Assembly (NCBI GenBank): GCA_913060665.1 | Contig: CAJXUY010000006.1 | Span: 62,001-126,000, forward strand | Direction of reading: 5' to 3' | Length of the DNA stretch: 64,000 nucleotides | From: an uncultured Oleiphilaceae bacterium | GTDB lineage: Bacteria > Pseudomonadota > Gammaproteobacteria > Pseudomonadales > Oleiphilaceae | In this document: one piece after another, positions 26,995 to 35,324 of the stretch | How positions within the stretch are numbered: the stretch's first letter is position 1 | How the letters are laid out: each line of letters starts with the position of its first letter | Translations under genes and position numbers: made by a program | Notes under the pieces: generated by a model | Told to the model about the DNA's origin: nothing | Seen by the model: the letters and a program-made list of their open reading frames with translations, nothing else | Databases searched by the model: none

Positions 26995-27162
26995 CTATGC
27001 GACCAAATAAAAATCTGACTTTGATGCCGAACACTCAGGGCAAGTCCAGTCATCAGGAATATCTTCCCACTTGGTGCCCGGCGCAAAACCCTCATCTGGC
27101 CAGCCGGCCTCTTCGTCATACACCAAGTCGCAAGTTACACAACAGTATTTCTTATAATTCAT
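26995..27162 (-). CDS. rubA: Rubredoxin, AlkG2-like
   Basis: A 55-residue rubredoxin read from ATG 27162, starting MNYKKYCCVTCDLVYDEEAG. Iron-binding cysteines are C8, C11, C41 and C44 (CVTC and CPEC), with the core PGTKWEDIPDDWTCPEC. Relative to canonical rubredoxins, the glycine after each CxxC is replaced (D and S), and an extra cysteine lies at 7. The spacing after the second CxxC (SASKSDF) is the standard one, as in AlkG2-type rubredoxins that reduce AlkB. It begins 1 nt after the stop of the first rubredoxin and uses an AAGGAGGG site inside that gene. Confidence 0.9.
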   Translation of the reverse strand: MNYKKYCCVTCDLVYDEEAGWPDEGFAPGTKWEDIPDDWTCPECSASKSDFYLVA

Positions 27163-27163
27163 A

Positions 27164-27337
27164 CTATTTCCCTCCTTCTAATATTTCGAAGTCTGGCTTC
27201 TCGCGAACGAAGCAATCAGGACACGGGAACTCTTCTGGGATATCATCCCACTGAGTACCCGCCGGATACCCTTCTCGCTCGCAACCCACTTTCTCATCGT
27301 AGACATAACCACAGTCTGGACATTGATACGCTGCCAT
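27164..27337 (-). CDS. rubA: Rubredoxin, AlkG1-like
   Basis: A 57-residue rubredoxin read from ATG 27337, starting MAAYQCPDCGYVYDEKVGCE. The iron ligands are C6, C9, C39 and C42. After the second motif the sequence is CPDCFVREKPDFE, one residue longer than the usual CPDCGxxKxDFE and containing an arginine. An inserted arginine there is the described mark of AlkG1-type rubredoxins, which do not support AlkB directly. It sits 12 nt after alkB, with a GGAGAGGGG ribosome site. Together with the next rubredoxin it repeats the paired AlkG1/AlkG2 arrangement, here as two genes. Confidence 0.9.
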   Translation of the reverse strand: MAAYQCPDCGYVYDEKVGCEREGYPAGTQWDDIPEEFPCPDCFVREKPDFEILEGGK

Positions 27338-27349
27338 CGCCCCTCTCCT

Positions 27350-28576
27350 CTACGCTGTCGTTTGCTGTGGGTTATGGAACTTACTGAATATTTCATCTCG
27401 CTGAGCAGGGTCAATATTCACTTTATTCATATCTCCCCCTGCCCAATCAACCACTTTAGGGTCCATAATTAAGCGCCAAGCTGGCGGGATCATCGCTAAT
27501 GCCATCATTCCCGGGTAGCCTTGAGGTAGTGTTGGCGCTTCTTGATAGTCGCGCAATAGCTGATAAGGGCGCGTTGGATGAGCATGATGGTCTGAATGTC
27601 GTTGTAGGTGGAGAGTGAACAAATTAGATGCTTTAAAGTTGTTGTTCCATGAGTGATGCGGCTGACAACGCTCAAAACGGCCGTTTTCCAGTGTTTGCCT
27701 CAGTAGGCCATAGTGCTCAAGATAGTTCGCCAAGGTGAGCTGGAACCAACCATAAGCAGCAGTGATCAACAAAAACGGCAGCGCCATCCAGCCAAACATA
27801 TACGTCATGGCACCATAAGCCAACACTGTAATAGCCAACGTTTGCAGCAGTTCATTATGGATTGAAAATGCACTTCGTTTCTGACGTTTTAGTCGACTGG
27901 TTTCAAGGTTCCAACCCCGACGTGCAGCACCAGGTAACTCACGCAAGGCAAACTGGTAAAGGGTTTCACCCATCCGAGAGGAAGCGGGGTCTTCAGGGGT
28001 TGCTACATCTTTATGGTGCCCTTTATTATGCTCGATATTAAAATGCGCATAACCGCTACATGCCGAACATATTTGAGCAACAAGCACCTGAGCCTTATCA
28101 TTCACTTTATGACCTAACTCGTGACTCATCGTCAGGCCAATCGCATGCATCGCCCCCACGCTTAAAATAGCACCCAGAATATTAAACCAAGAGAAGTCGC
28201 CCTGTGTCATTACACACGTCATAGAGGCTAACCCAATCCACTGAAATGCAGTGGCGGCATAAAGAATCTTTACATAATAACGATCATCTTTTAGTGCTTC
28301 TTGCTCTTCTTCAGATGGGTTAAACGAGTCTGATCCGACCACCCAGTCGACAATTGGCACAACAATATAAACAATCACAGGTAACAACCACAGCCACTGA
28401 CCTGACTGAGTCTCAATAGCCATCACACCCGAAAAAATCAAAATAGCCGGTACGATTAAGGTAATGAGATAACAATACCGCTTAGCCTCCGCCCACTTTT
28501 GTTCTTCTGCTGATACTTGCTCTTCTTTGCCCGTATTTATAAGGTCCGCCGAGGCTGGCGTCGCTGCACTATTCAT
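27350..28576 (-). CDS. alkB: Alkane 1-monooxygenase AlkB
   Basis: A non-haem di-iron membrane monooxygenase that hydroxylates n-alkanes at C1, using rubredoxin as electron donor. All histidine motifs are present: HELGH at 152-156, EHNKGHH at 182-188 and LQRHSDHH at 324-331, plus the AlkB-specific NYLEHYGLL at 284-292. About six membrane segments precede and separate them. The 408-residue length is normal. GGGAGC lies 7 nt before ATG 28576. It heads the alkB-rubA-rubA-rubB-alkS array, and a promoter with an upstream palindrome lies in the 266-nt leader. Confidence 0.96.
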   Translation of the reverse strand: MNSAATPASADLINTGKEEQVSAEEQKWAEAKRYCYLITLIVPAILIFSGVMAIETQSGQWLWLLPVIVYIVVPIVDWVVGSDSFNPSEEEQEALKDDRYYVKILYAATAFQWIGLASMTCVMTQGDFSWFNILGAILSVGAMHAIGLTMSHELGHKVNDKAQVLVAQICSACSGYAHFNIEHNKGHHKDVATPEDPASSRMGETLYQFALRELPGAARRGWNLETSRLKRQKRSAFSIHNELLQTLAITVLAYGAMTYMFGWMALPFLLITAAYGWFQLTLANYLEHYGLLRQTLENGRFERCQPHHSWNNNFKASNLFTLHLQRHSDHHAHPTRPYQLLRDYQEAPTLPQGYPGMMALAMIPPAWRLIMDPKVVDWAGGDMNKVNIDPAQRDEIFSKFHNPQQTTA

Positions 28577-28640
28577 CTTATTGCTCCCTTAGTGTTCATA
28601 ATCGAGACTATTAACAATCAAAACTATTAATAATCAGATA

Positions 28641-28668
28641 AGGATAGGTCTGATGAAGAGTATGGCAA
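28641..28668 (-). promoter_or_regulatory. Candidate sigma70 promoter of alkB
   Basis: On the minus strand TTGCCA (28668-28663), a 16-nt spacer and TATCCT (28646-28641) form a reasonable sigma70-type promoter about 60 nt upstream of the alkB start. The -10 element is weak, as expected for an activator-dependent promoter. The 18-bp palindrome at 28687-28704 lies just upstream of the -35 element. Confidence 0.45.
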
Positions 28669-28686
28669 AGGCAAGGTAGGGTTGAG

Positions 28687-28704
28687 ACCTAACTAAAGTT
28701 AGGT
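28687..28704. promoter_or_regulatory. Palindrome upstream of the alkB promoter, possible AlkS site
   Basis: ACCTAACT-AA-AGTTAGGT is a perfect inverted repeat with 8-bp arms. Its centre is about 30 nt upstream of the candidate -35 element of alkB, a typical position for an activator. The nearby regulator gene is an AlkS homologue, so it is the obvious candidate protein. A TTTT run follows on the plus strand, but no plus-strand gene ends here, making a terminator unlikely. Confidence 0.5.
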
Positions 28705-28786
28705 TTTAAGGAGGGGTTAGCAACTACTGTGCGATCTCATGTCAGATTTCAGCCTTAGCTTTGATCATTAGAAGAGACAAAAAGCA

Positions 28787-28813
28787 AAAAGCCCCGCTAT
28801 AAGCGAGGCTTTT
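28787..28813 (-). terminator. Rho-independent terminator after the PEP-CTERM gene
   Basis: AAAAGCC-C-CGCT / AGCG-A-GGCTTTT forms an 11-bp stem with one mismatch, 30 nt after the stop of the PEP-CTERM gene. On the minus strand the stem is followed by TTTTTGCTTTTTG, a good uridine tract. Confidence 0.85.
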
Positions 28814-28842
28814 CAAAACAATATACTAAGAAGCAGATGGGA

Positions 28843-29496
28843 CTAGCGCTTAGCTCTACGTCTAGCAATAGTAAGCCCCACAAGACCCAAACCCAACAAC
28901 GCTAAACTACCAGACTCCGGAACACTAGCAGCGCCAACTGAGTTATAAGACATATCCATATATCTAACACCTGATGGGTCGTTGTTGGAGTGAAAGCTAA
29001 GACCGCTAAACAACCCAAAACCACTAAATGAGTACATGTTATAACCAGAAGAATAAACCTGAGTAATTGAGTTTACAATCACACCCACGCTATCAAAGAA
29101 ATCAATTTCTACAGTCGCGCCAGAAGAAGCACTCCCCATTACCAATTCAAAGCTATCAGCCGCGCTATCTAGCAAAACCGACAAAGGCGCCAAGTTTCCA
29201 GGCTGAGGTAAAATAGAGTTTCCTGCATCACAACCGGTACAGCTAGGACTCCAAGCAGCAACAGTAAGTGAACCACTAGCAACTAATGAAAGCGGGCCAG
29301 TAGGGTTGCCCGATAGAGTAGTACCAGAAACAGTTTGTCCAGCAAAAGAGGTCGCAAAACTTGCTCCTGGTGCGGTAATTGATGTACCTGTAGTTGCACC
29401 ACTAAGATCTATATCAATTACAGTTGCCTGTGCAGCAGCGGTTAAAACGCTAGCACAAAATAAAACACTTAATTTTGAATACATTTTTGAGAACAT
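28843..29496 (-). CDS. PEP-CTERM sorting domain protein
   Basis: A 217-residue exported protein. The N-terminal signal peptide (YSKLSVLFCASVLTAAAQA) ends near residue 24. The middle is rich in Ser, Gly and Thr with two cysteines (SCTGC), and the C-terminal 25 residues are a PEP-CTERM signal: VPESGSLALLGLGLVGL followed by the basic ARRRAKR tail. The usual PEP triplet reads PES. Such signals are cleaved by exosortase, and the proteins are often linked to exopolysaccharide and biofilm; no exosortase is in this window. AAGGA lies 7 nt before the ATG, and a strong terminator follows. Confidence 0.85.
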   Translation of the reverse strand: MFSKMYSKLSVLFCASVLTAAAQATVIDIDLSGATTGTSITAPGASFATSFAGQTVSGTTLSGNPTGPLSLVASGSLTVAAWSPSCTGCDAGNSILPQPGNLAPLSVLLDSAADSFELVMGSASSGATVEIDFFDSVGVIVNSITQVYSSGYNMYSFSGFGLFSGLSFHSNNDPSGVRYMDMSYNSVGAASVPESGSLALLGLGLVGLTIARRRAKR

Positions 29497-29733
29497 AATG
29501 AAATCCTTTTTTTTTTAATACAACAGTAAGTCGAGTATTGTTCAATACAAGTACCGACCCAAATAATAATATATAACAATAAATCAATACTATAAGATCA
29601 TTCTATTCAACTAGAAAAAACACAAAAGTAAAAACATGTAATAAAAGCTGACACAACAAGCTTGACGCTGATAGATCAACCCGCCCTGCGTTTACCACCC
29701 GAACCGCAACACGCTACCCTGCACGACAACAAG

Positions 29734-29760
29734 AATAGTGTAAATAATCGATACACTATT
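29734..29760. other. Inverted repeat downstream of the methyltransferase gene
   Basis: AATAGTGTA / TACACTATT is a perfect 9-bp inverted repeat with a 9-nt loop, 33 nt after the methyltransferase stop. It has no uridine run, so it may be a weak terminator, an mRNA-end hairpin or an operator. The rest of 29497-29733 is AT-rich, holds no gene and presumably carries the PEP-CTERM gene promoter. Confidence 0.35.
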
Positions 29761-29792
29761 GATAAATAGTTAATTGAACTCACAATACGACC

Positions 29793-30992
29793 CTATATCT
29801 CATCATGAAATCTAAAGGCATCTATTAATAGGTTTCGGGGAGTTAATGTAACAGCGCAAAACTGAGAAAGAGAGCATTGATAGCCAGACTCCTGTAAAAA
29901 CAACACCTTATCCAACACCAACCAGCACTCCAGCGCACGCCGAAACGTCATTCGTACTAACTCATAGCGCGCATACTCGAAAAATCGTTTCTCGCCTCTA
30001 GCCTCATAATTACCGAAGTCTAGACCATCCGGGAGGGATATTTTTTTTATATCCGCTACATGAAGGCAGAACTGACTAAACCCCATATCTAGCAACCTTA
30101 CTGATAACGATGGTACTGGCAGATACTCGTTTACACCGCGAACATCACGTTGAACTTGATCAAACCCTAACCGCCACATTTGTAGTTTTTTTCGTTTAAC
30201 TCGCTCTCGTTCAGCAGCAGTATTACTCTGCCTGACAGCACTTCTAAGATCGTCATTATTTAATATTAGGTTGCTTCTCTTAGCGATACTCGACAAAGGT
30301 TGGTAGACATCACCTTGATTAAAGCGATGGTAGCAACAGGGCGCCAGCGTAATGCGCTTCACCTGTTTTTTAACACAGCCTTCCAATAAGCTAACATGCA
30401 AACCACCACAGGCATGCAAAGCAATGGCATGCTGCTGCTCATTTAACGCTTGGCTAGCCTCAACACTTAACACATCACATTGCTCTACTCGCGCATCACT
30501 ATGCATTCGATGTGCTAGTTGATTAGCCTGCTGAACCAATCTGTAATTTATTTCCAACCCAAGCACAGGCACCTTAAACTGCTCAGCCAAGTAGCGCCCA
30601 AGGTGTAACTTACCCGAACACCATTCGATCAGCGGACTAATGACTTCACCGGTCGCCACTGCAAACGCTTCGATTTGTTCGGCCTTTCTACCCGGCACAT
30701 CCCGCTGCCAGACGTAAGATCGTTCAACCGATGTTTTTTGCTCGCAAAGCGGGAGTTGAATCAGGGTCAAAATTTCTTTCGCGACAGGGAAGTATGGCGC
30801 TATTTGCTGACATAACAAATTATCGTCACCCTGTAGGCAGTCAACATCCTCATCTGATAACGTCAGCAGCCAATCTTGCAATTTTGGATAACACTCTAGC
30901 CAGGATGGCTTTGGTTTAGAAAAAGGGGATTCACGCCAAATATCGGCATGCTGAATAAGAATATCACTTAATTTAGAGAATGTAGTTTGCAT
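29793..30992 (-). CDS. SAM-dependent methyltransferase (Methyltransf_32-like)
   Basis: A 399-residue soluble protein. Its centre carries a class I methyltransferase core: IEWCSGKLHLGRYLAEQF, VLGLEINYRLVQQANQL and then QCDVLS. The later motif HAIALHACGGLHVSLLEGC with LAPCCYHRF is typical of the Methyltransf_32 group (LHaCGxLsd...vPCCYH). The substrate is unknown; relatives are annotated as tRNA or small-molecule methyltransferases. ATG 30992 is preferred over a TTG two codons upstream; the ribosome site is weak. It is a single-gene unit. Confidence 0.75.
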   Translation of the reverse strand: MQTTFSKLSDILIQHADIWRESPFSKPKPSWLECYPKLQDWLLTLSDEDVDCLQGDDNLLCQQIAPYFPVAKEILTLIQLPLCEQKTSVERSYVWQRDVPGRKAEQIEAFAVATGEVISPLIEWCSGKLHLGRYLAEQFKVPVLGLEINYRLVQQANQLAHRMHSDARVEQCDVLSVEASQALNEQQHAIALHACGGLHVSLLEGCVKKQVKRITLAPCCYHRFNQGDVYQPLSSIAKRSNLILNNDDLRSAVRQSNTAAERERVKRKKLQMWRLGFDQVQRDVRGVNEYLPVPSLSVRLLDMGFSQFCLHVADIKKISLPDGLDFGNYEARGEKRFFEYARYELVRMTFRRALECWLVLDKVLFLQESGYQCSLSQFCAVTLTPRNLLIDAFRFHDEI

Positions 30993-31051
30993 ACACAATG
31001 ATAAGACTGGATAAGCCTTTTCGTCTAGCCATTAATCAAATAGGAGGAAGT

Positions 31052-31260
31052 TCAACCCTTAGTGCACTCAACTTGCGTATCTTGAAATCTAACGACACGA
31101 TTTCTACCACTTTCCTTGGCTTTATATAATGCCTCATCGGCAAAGTACGGCATTTTTTCAGCAGAAACTGTGGGTCACCTTCATTGCAAAACAACCCCAT
31201 GCTACCGGTTATTTTAACAGGCGTAGCGCTCGCTATTGAGGCAAAGCGGGCGCGAGAGCT
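31052..31260 (-). pseudogene. Remnant of a GGDEF (diguanylate cyclase) gene C-terminus
   Basis: On the minus strand one frame gives RFASIASATPVKITGSMGL and then CNEGDPQFLLKKC. After a frameshift near 31145-31160 another frame gives ADEALYKAKESGRNRVVRF and ends at a TGA (31054-31052). These are the last two conserved blocks of GGDEF domains (vTvSiGla ... ADeALYxAKxxGRNrv). The catalytic GGDEF motif and everything upstream are missing, and a stop lies just before the first block. It is a decayed 3' fragment, not a working gene. Confidence 0.75.
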
Positions 31261-31370
31261 TTAACAGTATTTAACGTTTTAGTCCAAATGAACTCAGCCG
31301 AATATACACAAAAGTACAAACAACGACTTTATGTTCTATTGAATTTAGTGGCTAAAAAGTACACATTAGA

Positions 31371-31398
31371 TTGACAAATTGCCCCTCTCTGTTAGCAT
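31371..31398 (+). promoter_or_regulatory. Promoter of the cobalamin locus
   Basis: A perfect TTGACA -35 element (31371-31376), a 16-nt spacer and TAGCAT (31393-31398) lie just before the cobalamin riboswitch. Transcription would start near 31405, directly at the 5' side of the aptamer. Confidence 0.6.
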
Positions 31399-31410
31399 TC
31401 TTCAATTATA

Positions 31411-31547
31411 GAGGCCTTGTTTCATTGATTATAGAATGAACAAGTTAAATGGGAAGTAGGTTCGCATAGCGTTTTGGCTATCGCAACTCCTACACTGCCC
31501 CCGCAACGGTAGGTGGTTATAAAAGCCATGAGTCCGATACCAGCCCC
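31411..31547 (+). ncRNA. Cobalamin riboswitch
   Basis: The region contains the ordered landmarks of the B12 aptamer. These are an early hairpin TTGTTTCATT...AATGAACAA, AAATGGGAAGTAGGTT, the conserved ACTGCCCCCGCAACGGTA core (31492-31511), and a B12-box-like GCCATGAGTCCGATACCAGCC near the 3' end. About 100 nt downstream lies cbtB, whose family is usually riboswitch-controlled. Adenosylcobalamin binding would reduce expression of cobalt uptake and B12 synthesis. I could not identify the expression platform; a terminator hairpin is not obvious, so control of translation initiation is possible. Confidence 0.92.
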
Positions 31548-31651
31548 TAACACATCATACTGTATAGTTTTAAACATCATTCTTGTTTTATTTTTATGCA
31601 GTGTATTTTATTTTCCTTATAGTCGTGCGGGTGAGCACTAGGAATATTATT

Positions 31652-31843
31652 ATGACCATTCAGGTTTCTAATTCTCAGATTTCTACCAAAGCAGCTTCTT
31701 TGGAAGGGTCCAAGCGATCTCAAATTATCGCTGCTGCTGTTCTCGGGCTAACAATAGTATTTGCCGTTGGTTTACTCCCAATGGACGCGGCTCACAACGC
31801 TGCACATGATACACGTCATAGCGCTGCTTTCCCTTGTCATTAA
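31652..31843 (+). CDS. cbtB: Cobalt transporter subunit CbtB
   Basis: A 63-residue protein with a single membrane segment (IIAAAVLGLTIVFAVGLLPM) and a histidine-rich C-terminus, MDAAHNAAHDTRHSAAFPCH, the CbtB hallmark thought to bind cobalt. The start MTIQVSN at 31652 has AGGA about 9 nt upstream. The in-frame upstream codons run into the riboswitch leader and are unlikely to be translated. It pairs with cbtA 55 nt downstream. The CbtAB family is predicted from riboswitch linkage to import cobalt. Confidence 0.9.
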   Translation: MTIQVSNSQISTKAASLEGSKRSQIIAAAVLGLTIVFAVGLLPMDAAHNAAHDTRHSAAFPCH

Positions 31844-31898
31844 AGGCAAAACAAGCACCGACAGCTAGTTTAAACACTTAAAATATTCGAGAACTCAC

Positions 31899-32768
31899 AT
31901 GTTTTTTAGAAATATCGTATTTGCTGCAGTAGCGGCGGGACTTCTTGCGGGCATTATTCTTGGCATATTACAACACTTTCAAGTAACCCCTATCATTCTG
32001 GGTGCAGAAGTCTATGAGGTAGCAGATGAACCTAGTTCTTTAGCCAGTGGGGTGGCACCCAGCTCAACTGAAGCTCATGATCACAACAACCCCGCTCATC
32101 ATACGCCTGAAAATATCAGCGGTCATTTTAAAGCGCTTAAGCAAAATACAGACGCATCGACCCCTGCTACTGATGCTCATATTCAAGAACATCAAGGTCA
32201 CTCACACGACCCAGAAGCATGGGGCCCAGAAGATGGCGCAGAAAGAACCTTCTTCACTTTTCTATCTACAATATTAATGGCCATAGGTTTTGCCCTCGTT
32301 ATTATTAGTGGGATGTCTTTATCAGGAGCCAACTCGATAAAAGCTGGATTTCTATGGGGGTTGGCTGGGTATGCAGCGTTCTTTCTTGCCCCGTCATTAG
32401 GGTTACCGCCTGAAATCCCTGGCATGGAAGCGGCCGCTCTCGAAGGCCGTCAAAGCTGGTGGTTACTGGCCGTTACGTTCACCGCACTGGGGCTAGGGCT
32501 ATTAGCCTTTGGCAAAGGTACATTGAGATGGGGCGGGCTTTTGGTTGTTGCCATCCCTCACATTTTGGGGGCACCTCAACCAGAGATGCATGGTTTTGCA
32601 CACCCAGATGCCAACACCATTGCAGCACTTGAGGCCTTAGTTGATCAGTTTGTCATGATCACTACCCTCGTAAACGGTGTATTCTGGATATGTTTAGGGT
32701 TATTGTGTGCTATTACCATTAATACCCTGTTCAAGCTACCCAACGAAGAACCCTCTAGCGCTGCTTAA
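31899..32768 (+). CDS. cbtA: Cobalt transporter subunit CbtA
   Basis: A 289-residue membrane protein of the CbtA family with five to six segments. It starts FFRNIVFAAVAAGLLAGIIL. A long periplasmic or cytoplasmic loop (about 45-110) is rich in histidine (EAHDHNNPAHHTPEN and HIQEHQGHSHDPE), plausibly metal-binding. Conserved patches include FLWGLAGYAAFFLAPSLGLP with PEIPG and HILGAPQPEMHGFAHPD near 225. It is encoded directly after cbtB and 28 nt before the ChlI-ChlD gene, under the riboswitch. Confidence 0.92.
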   Translation: MFFRNIVFAAVAAGLLAGIILGILQHFQVTPIILGAEVYEVADEPSSLASGVAPSSTEAHDHNNPAHHTPENISGHFKALKQNTDASTPATDAHIQEHQGHSHDPEAWGPEDGAERTFFTFLSTILMAIGFALVIISGMSLSGANSIKAGFLWGLAGYAAFFLAPSLGLPPEIPGMEAAALEGRQSWWLLAVTFTALGLGLLAFGKGTLRWGGLLVVAIPHILGAPQPEMHGFAHPDANTIAALEALVDQFVMITTLVNGVFWICLGLLCAITINTLFKLPNEEPSSAA

Positions 32769-32796
32769 ATGCGGTCTTAACCATAGGCTCTGCTAA

Positions 32797-34695
32797 ATGA
32801 AATCTTACCACTACCCGTTTTGTGCTGTTGTAGGCCAACGTGCTTTAAAACAAGCATTGATACTGTCTGCAATAGACCCAAAACTGGGTGGTGTTCTGAT
32901 TAGTGGCCCAAGGGGGATAGGTAAGACGACATTAGCAAGAGGGTTAGGATATCTAATAAGTGACCACTCACTAACTCAATTAGAAAAACCATTTGTTACC
33001 CTCCCACTGGGTGCAACAGAAGAGAAGCTTGTAGGCTCACTCGATATTGAGCGGGTATTGGCAAACGGTGAAGTTGCATTTTCACCTGGACTACTCGCCA
33101 GAGCCCACAATGGGATTCTATATGTCGACGAAGTTAACTTGTTACCAGACCATTTGGTAGACCTGCTATTAGATGTCGCCGCCAGTGGCATTAACCATGT
33201 AGAACGTGACGGCATCACCCACGAGCATGCAAGTCAATTCGTGCTAGTGGGCACGATGAACCCTGATGAAGGAGAGCTGCGCCCACAACTGCTAGATCGC
33301 TTCGGTTTATTTGTCGATATCAATGAACAGCTGAGCCCTCAAGAGCGTGTTGAAGCCGTTAAGAAACGCTTGGCATTTGACGAAAACCCAGCCACATTTA
33401 TTGCGCGCCTTGCAGATCAGCAATTGCAACTACACAACGAACTGGTATGCGCTCAAACATTATTGCCAGATATTATGATCGCTGAAGATGAGCAGCTCAA
33501 AATAGCAGAAATATGTGCATCATCGGGCGCTGAAGGGTTAAGAGCGGATATCACTCTGCAACGTGCGGCAAAAGCAGAAGCCGCTTGGCATGGTGAAACT
33601 CAAGTCAGCCTTCAACACATTGCCGCCGTTGAAACGTTTGTTTTAGGCCACCGCCGTAAAGGTAGTCCACCCCCTCCACACTCGCCTCAACCGCCCCAAG
33701 ATAGGCAAAAATCACCGAATAATGCTCCATCATCAACACCACAAAGCCAGAGACCTCATTCCGAAAGAGGCTCTCGCTATAATAAACCCCGCGCCCAAAG
33801 TGATTCCAATGCTGAAGAAAACGGCATCGAAGGCCAATGGGGTAACATGGCTCCGATCGCAATGAACACCCTCGGCAAACGTTCCATTAGCCACTTGCCC
33901 AACCATCATCTTTATAACTATCAATATCAAAACGATGACAACCGAGGTCAAAAAGGGCTGGGAAAGGCAAAAGAAGCATCTCACGCTATAGGTCAGCAAA
34001 GCCAAGCAGATAGCACCCAAAAAATTTCATGGGTACCTACGCTCGTTGATGCAAACAACATTCAACAACTTCGCGATGCGTCAGGGTCATCCCCTAAACT
34101 GAGTAAGTTGCATTACTTAAAGCCACAACAAAAACCGGGACAACTCAACCTGGTACTCATCGACAGTTCGGCATCTACCGGCAGTCACCAATCGTTGGGA
34201 CATGCTAAAGGTGTTATCACAAGCCTATCTCACCAGAGTTATTTAGATCGCCATGAGTTGGCCATTATAGAATTTGGCAACAATCAGGTAAGTACCCGGC
34301 TTCACCCTCAACGCGCACCAAAAGTAATAGAACCCATACTCAAACACATCAAGCTTGGTGGCGGCACACCGTTGCGTAAAGCGCTGCTGCAAGCCAATGA
34401 GTTACTGTATAAGTCCAACAAACAAAACCCAAACAAAGTACTGCGTCTCTATTTGTTAACAGACGGACGCTCTAACGACGACCTGTCGGGCTTGGCCTCT
34501 GCCCTTTCATCAACAGGGGTCAACATCATGATTATTGATACTGAACAACACGCAATTAGATTAGGCCGGTGTCATTTTATTGCCACTCAGCTACAAGCAG
34601 AATACCTACATATTGAAGACATTCCCTACCAGATTGACGAAGATAAACCCTATTTAGCTCAAAACCGGACTCTTATTACAGGAGCTTCATCGTGA
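32797..34695 (+). CDS. Cobaltochelatase-type ChlI-ChlD fusion ATPase
   Basis: A 632-residue fusion of the AAA+ and VWA subunits of the magnesium-chelatase family, which with CobN forms an ATP-dependent cobaltochelatase. Residues 1-290 hold the ChlI-like ATPase: Walker A GPRGIGKTTLARG near 38, Walker B GILYVDEVNLLPDHLVDLLL near 107, then LDRFGLFVDI. Residues about 290-420 are a proline/glutamine-rich linker. The C-terminal VWA domain (about 450-632) has a MIDAS motif DSSAS and LGGGTPL. It replaces separate CobS/CobT-type partners. The stop overlaps the cobO start (GTGA). Confidence 0.88.
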   Translation: MKSYHYPFCAVVGQRALKQALILSAIDPKLGGVLISGPRGIGKTTLARGLGYLISDHSLTQLEKPFVTLPLGATEEKLVGSLDIERVLANGEVAFSPGLLARAHNGILYVDEVNLLPDHLVDLLLDVAASGINHVERDGITHEHASQFVLVGTMNPDEGELRPQLLDRFGLFVDINEQLSPQERVEAVKKRLAFDENPATFIARLADQQLQLHNELVCAQTLLPDIMIAEDEQLKIAEICASSGAEGLRADITLQRAAKAEAAWHGETQVSLQHIAAVETFVLGHRRKGSPPPPHSPQPPQDRQKSPNNAPSSTPQSQRPHSERGSRYNKPRAQSDSNAEENGIEGQWGNMAPIAMNTLGKRSISHLPNHHLYNYQYQNDDNRGQKGLGKAKEASHAIGQQSQADSTQKISWVPTLVDANNIQQLRDASGSSPKLSKLHYLKPQQKPGQLNLVLIDSSASTGSHQSLGHAKGVITSLSHQSYLDRHELAIIEFGNNQVSTRLHPQRAPKVIEPILKHIKLGGGTPLRKALLQANELLYKSNKQNPNKVLRLYLLTDGRSNDDLSGLASALSSTGVNIMIIDTEQHAIRLGRCHFIATQLQAEYLHIEDIPYQIDEDKPYLAQNRTLITGASS

Positions 34696-35324
34696 GTAAA
34701 AACAACGAAGTCGACACGACGGTTGATGCCTCAGAGCAGGCCAAACATCAGGCGCGTAAAGCTAAAAAGAAAGCGGTGGTTGATGAGCGAATCGCCAAGG
34801 CCACCGAAGAGCGTGGTGTTCTTATTCTGATGAAAGGCAACGGTAAAGGCAAAAGCAGCTCCGCCTTCGGCACCATGGCTCGCGCATTGGGACACGACCA
34901 AAAAGCAGGTGTTATTCAATTTATAAAAGGTCGCCGGCACACCGGTGAATTCCTATTTTTTAAAGACCACCCTCGGGTTGATTTTCATGTTATGGGGCAT
35001 GGTTTTACCTGGGAAACCCAAGACAAATCAAAAGATATTGAAGCCGCTCAGGCCGCCTGGAAGCAAGCCGAAATATTATTAAGCGACCCTAGCTACAACA
35101 TCCTCATATTTGATGAAATGAGTTATATGTTCAAGTATGAATACTTGGATATAGAGCCAGTTGTTAAAGCACTACAAAATCGCCCAACTCACCAAAATGT
35201 CATTATCACAGGGCGAACCATGCATCGGTCGCTACAAGATATTGCGGATACCATCAGCGTTGTGCAAGATGAAAGACATGCCTTTCGTCAGGGCGTGAAG
35301 GCGCAAGTCGGGGTTGAGTGGTAA
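34692..35324 (+). CDS. cobO: Cob(I)yrinic acid a,c-diamide adenosyltransferase
   Basis: BtuR/CobO-type adenosyltransferase that attaches the adenosyl ligand to the corrinoid. The P-loop GNGKGKSSSAFG is near residue 50, followed by IQFIKGRRHTGEFLFF, MGHGFTWETQDKSKD, and LIFDEMSYMFKYEYLD near 140. The family also shows NVIITGRTMHRSL near the end. The N-terminal 40 residues are charged and variable. At 210 residues it has the standard length. It starts with GTG overlapping the preceding stop and is followed by cobB, with a few bases of overlap. Confidence 0.94.
   Translation: MSKNNEVDTTVDASEQAKHQARKAKKKAVVDERIAKATEERGVLILMKGNGKGKSSSAFGTMARALGHDQKAGVIQFIKGRRHTGEFLFFKDHPRVDFHVMGHGFTWETQDKSKDIEAAQAAWKQAEILLSDPSYNILIFDEMSYMFKYEYLDIEPVVKALQNRPTHQNVIITGRTMHRSLQDIADTISVVQDERHAFRQGVKAQVGVEW

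Noticed and set aside
26907..27119. A 70-codon minus-strand frame across the second rubredoxin
   Set aside because: The overlapping frame at 26995-27162 encodes a complete rubredoxin with four cysteine ligands and a good ribosome site.
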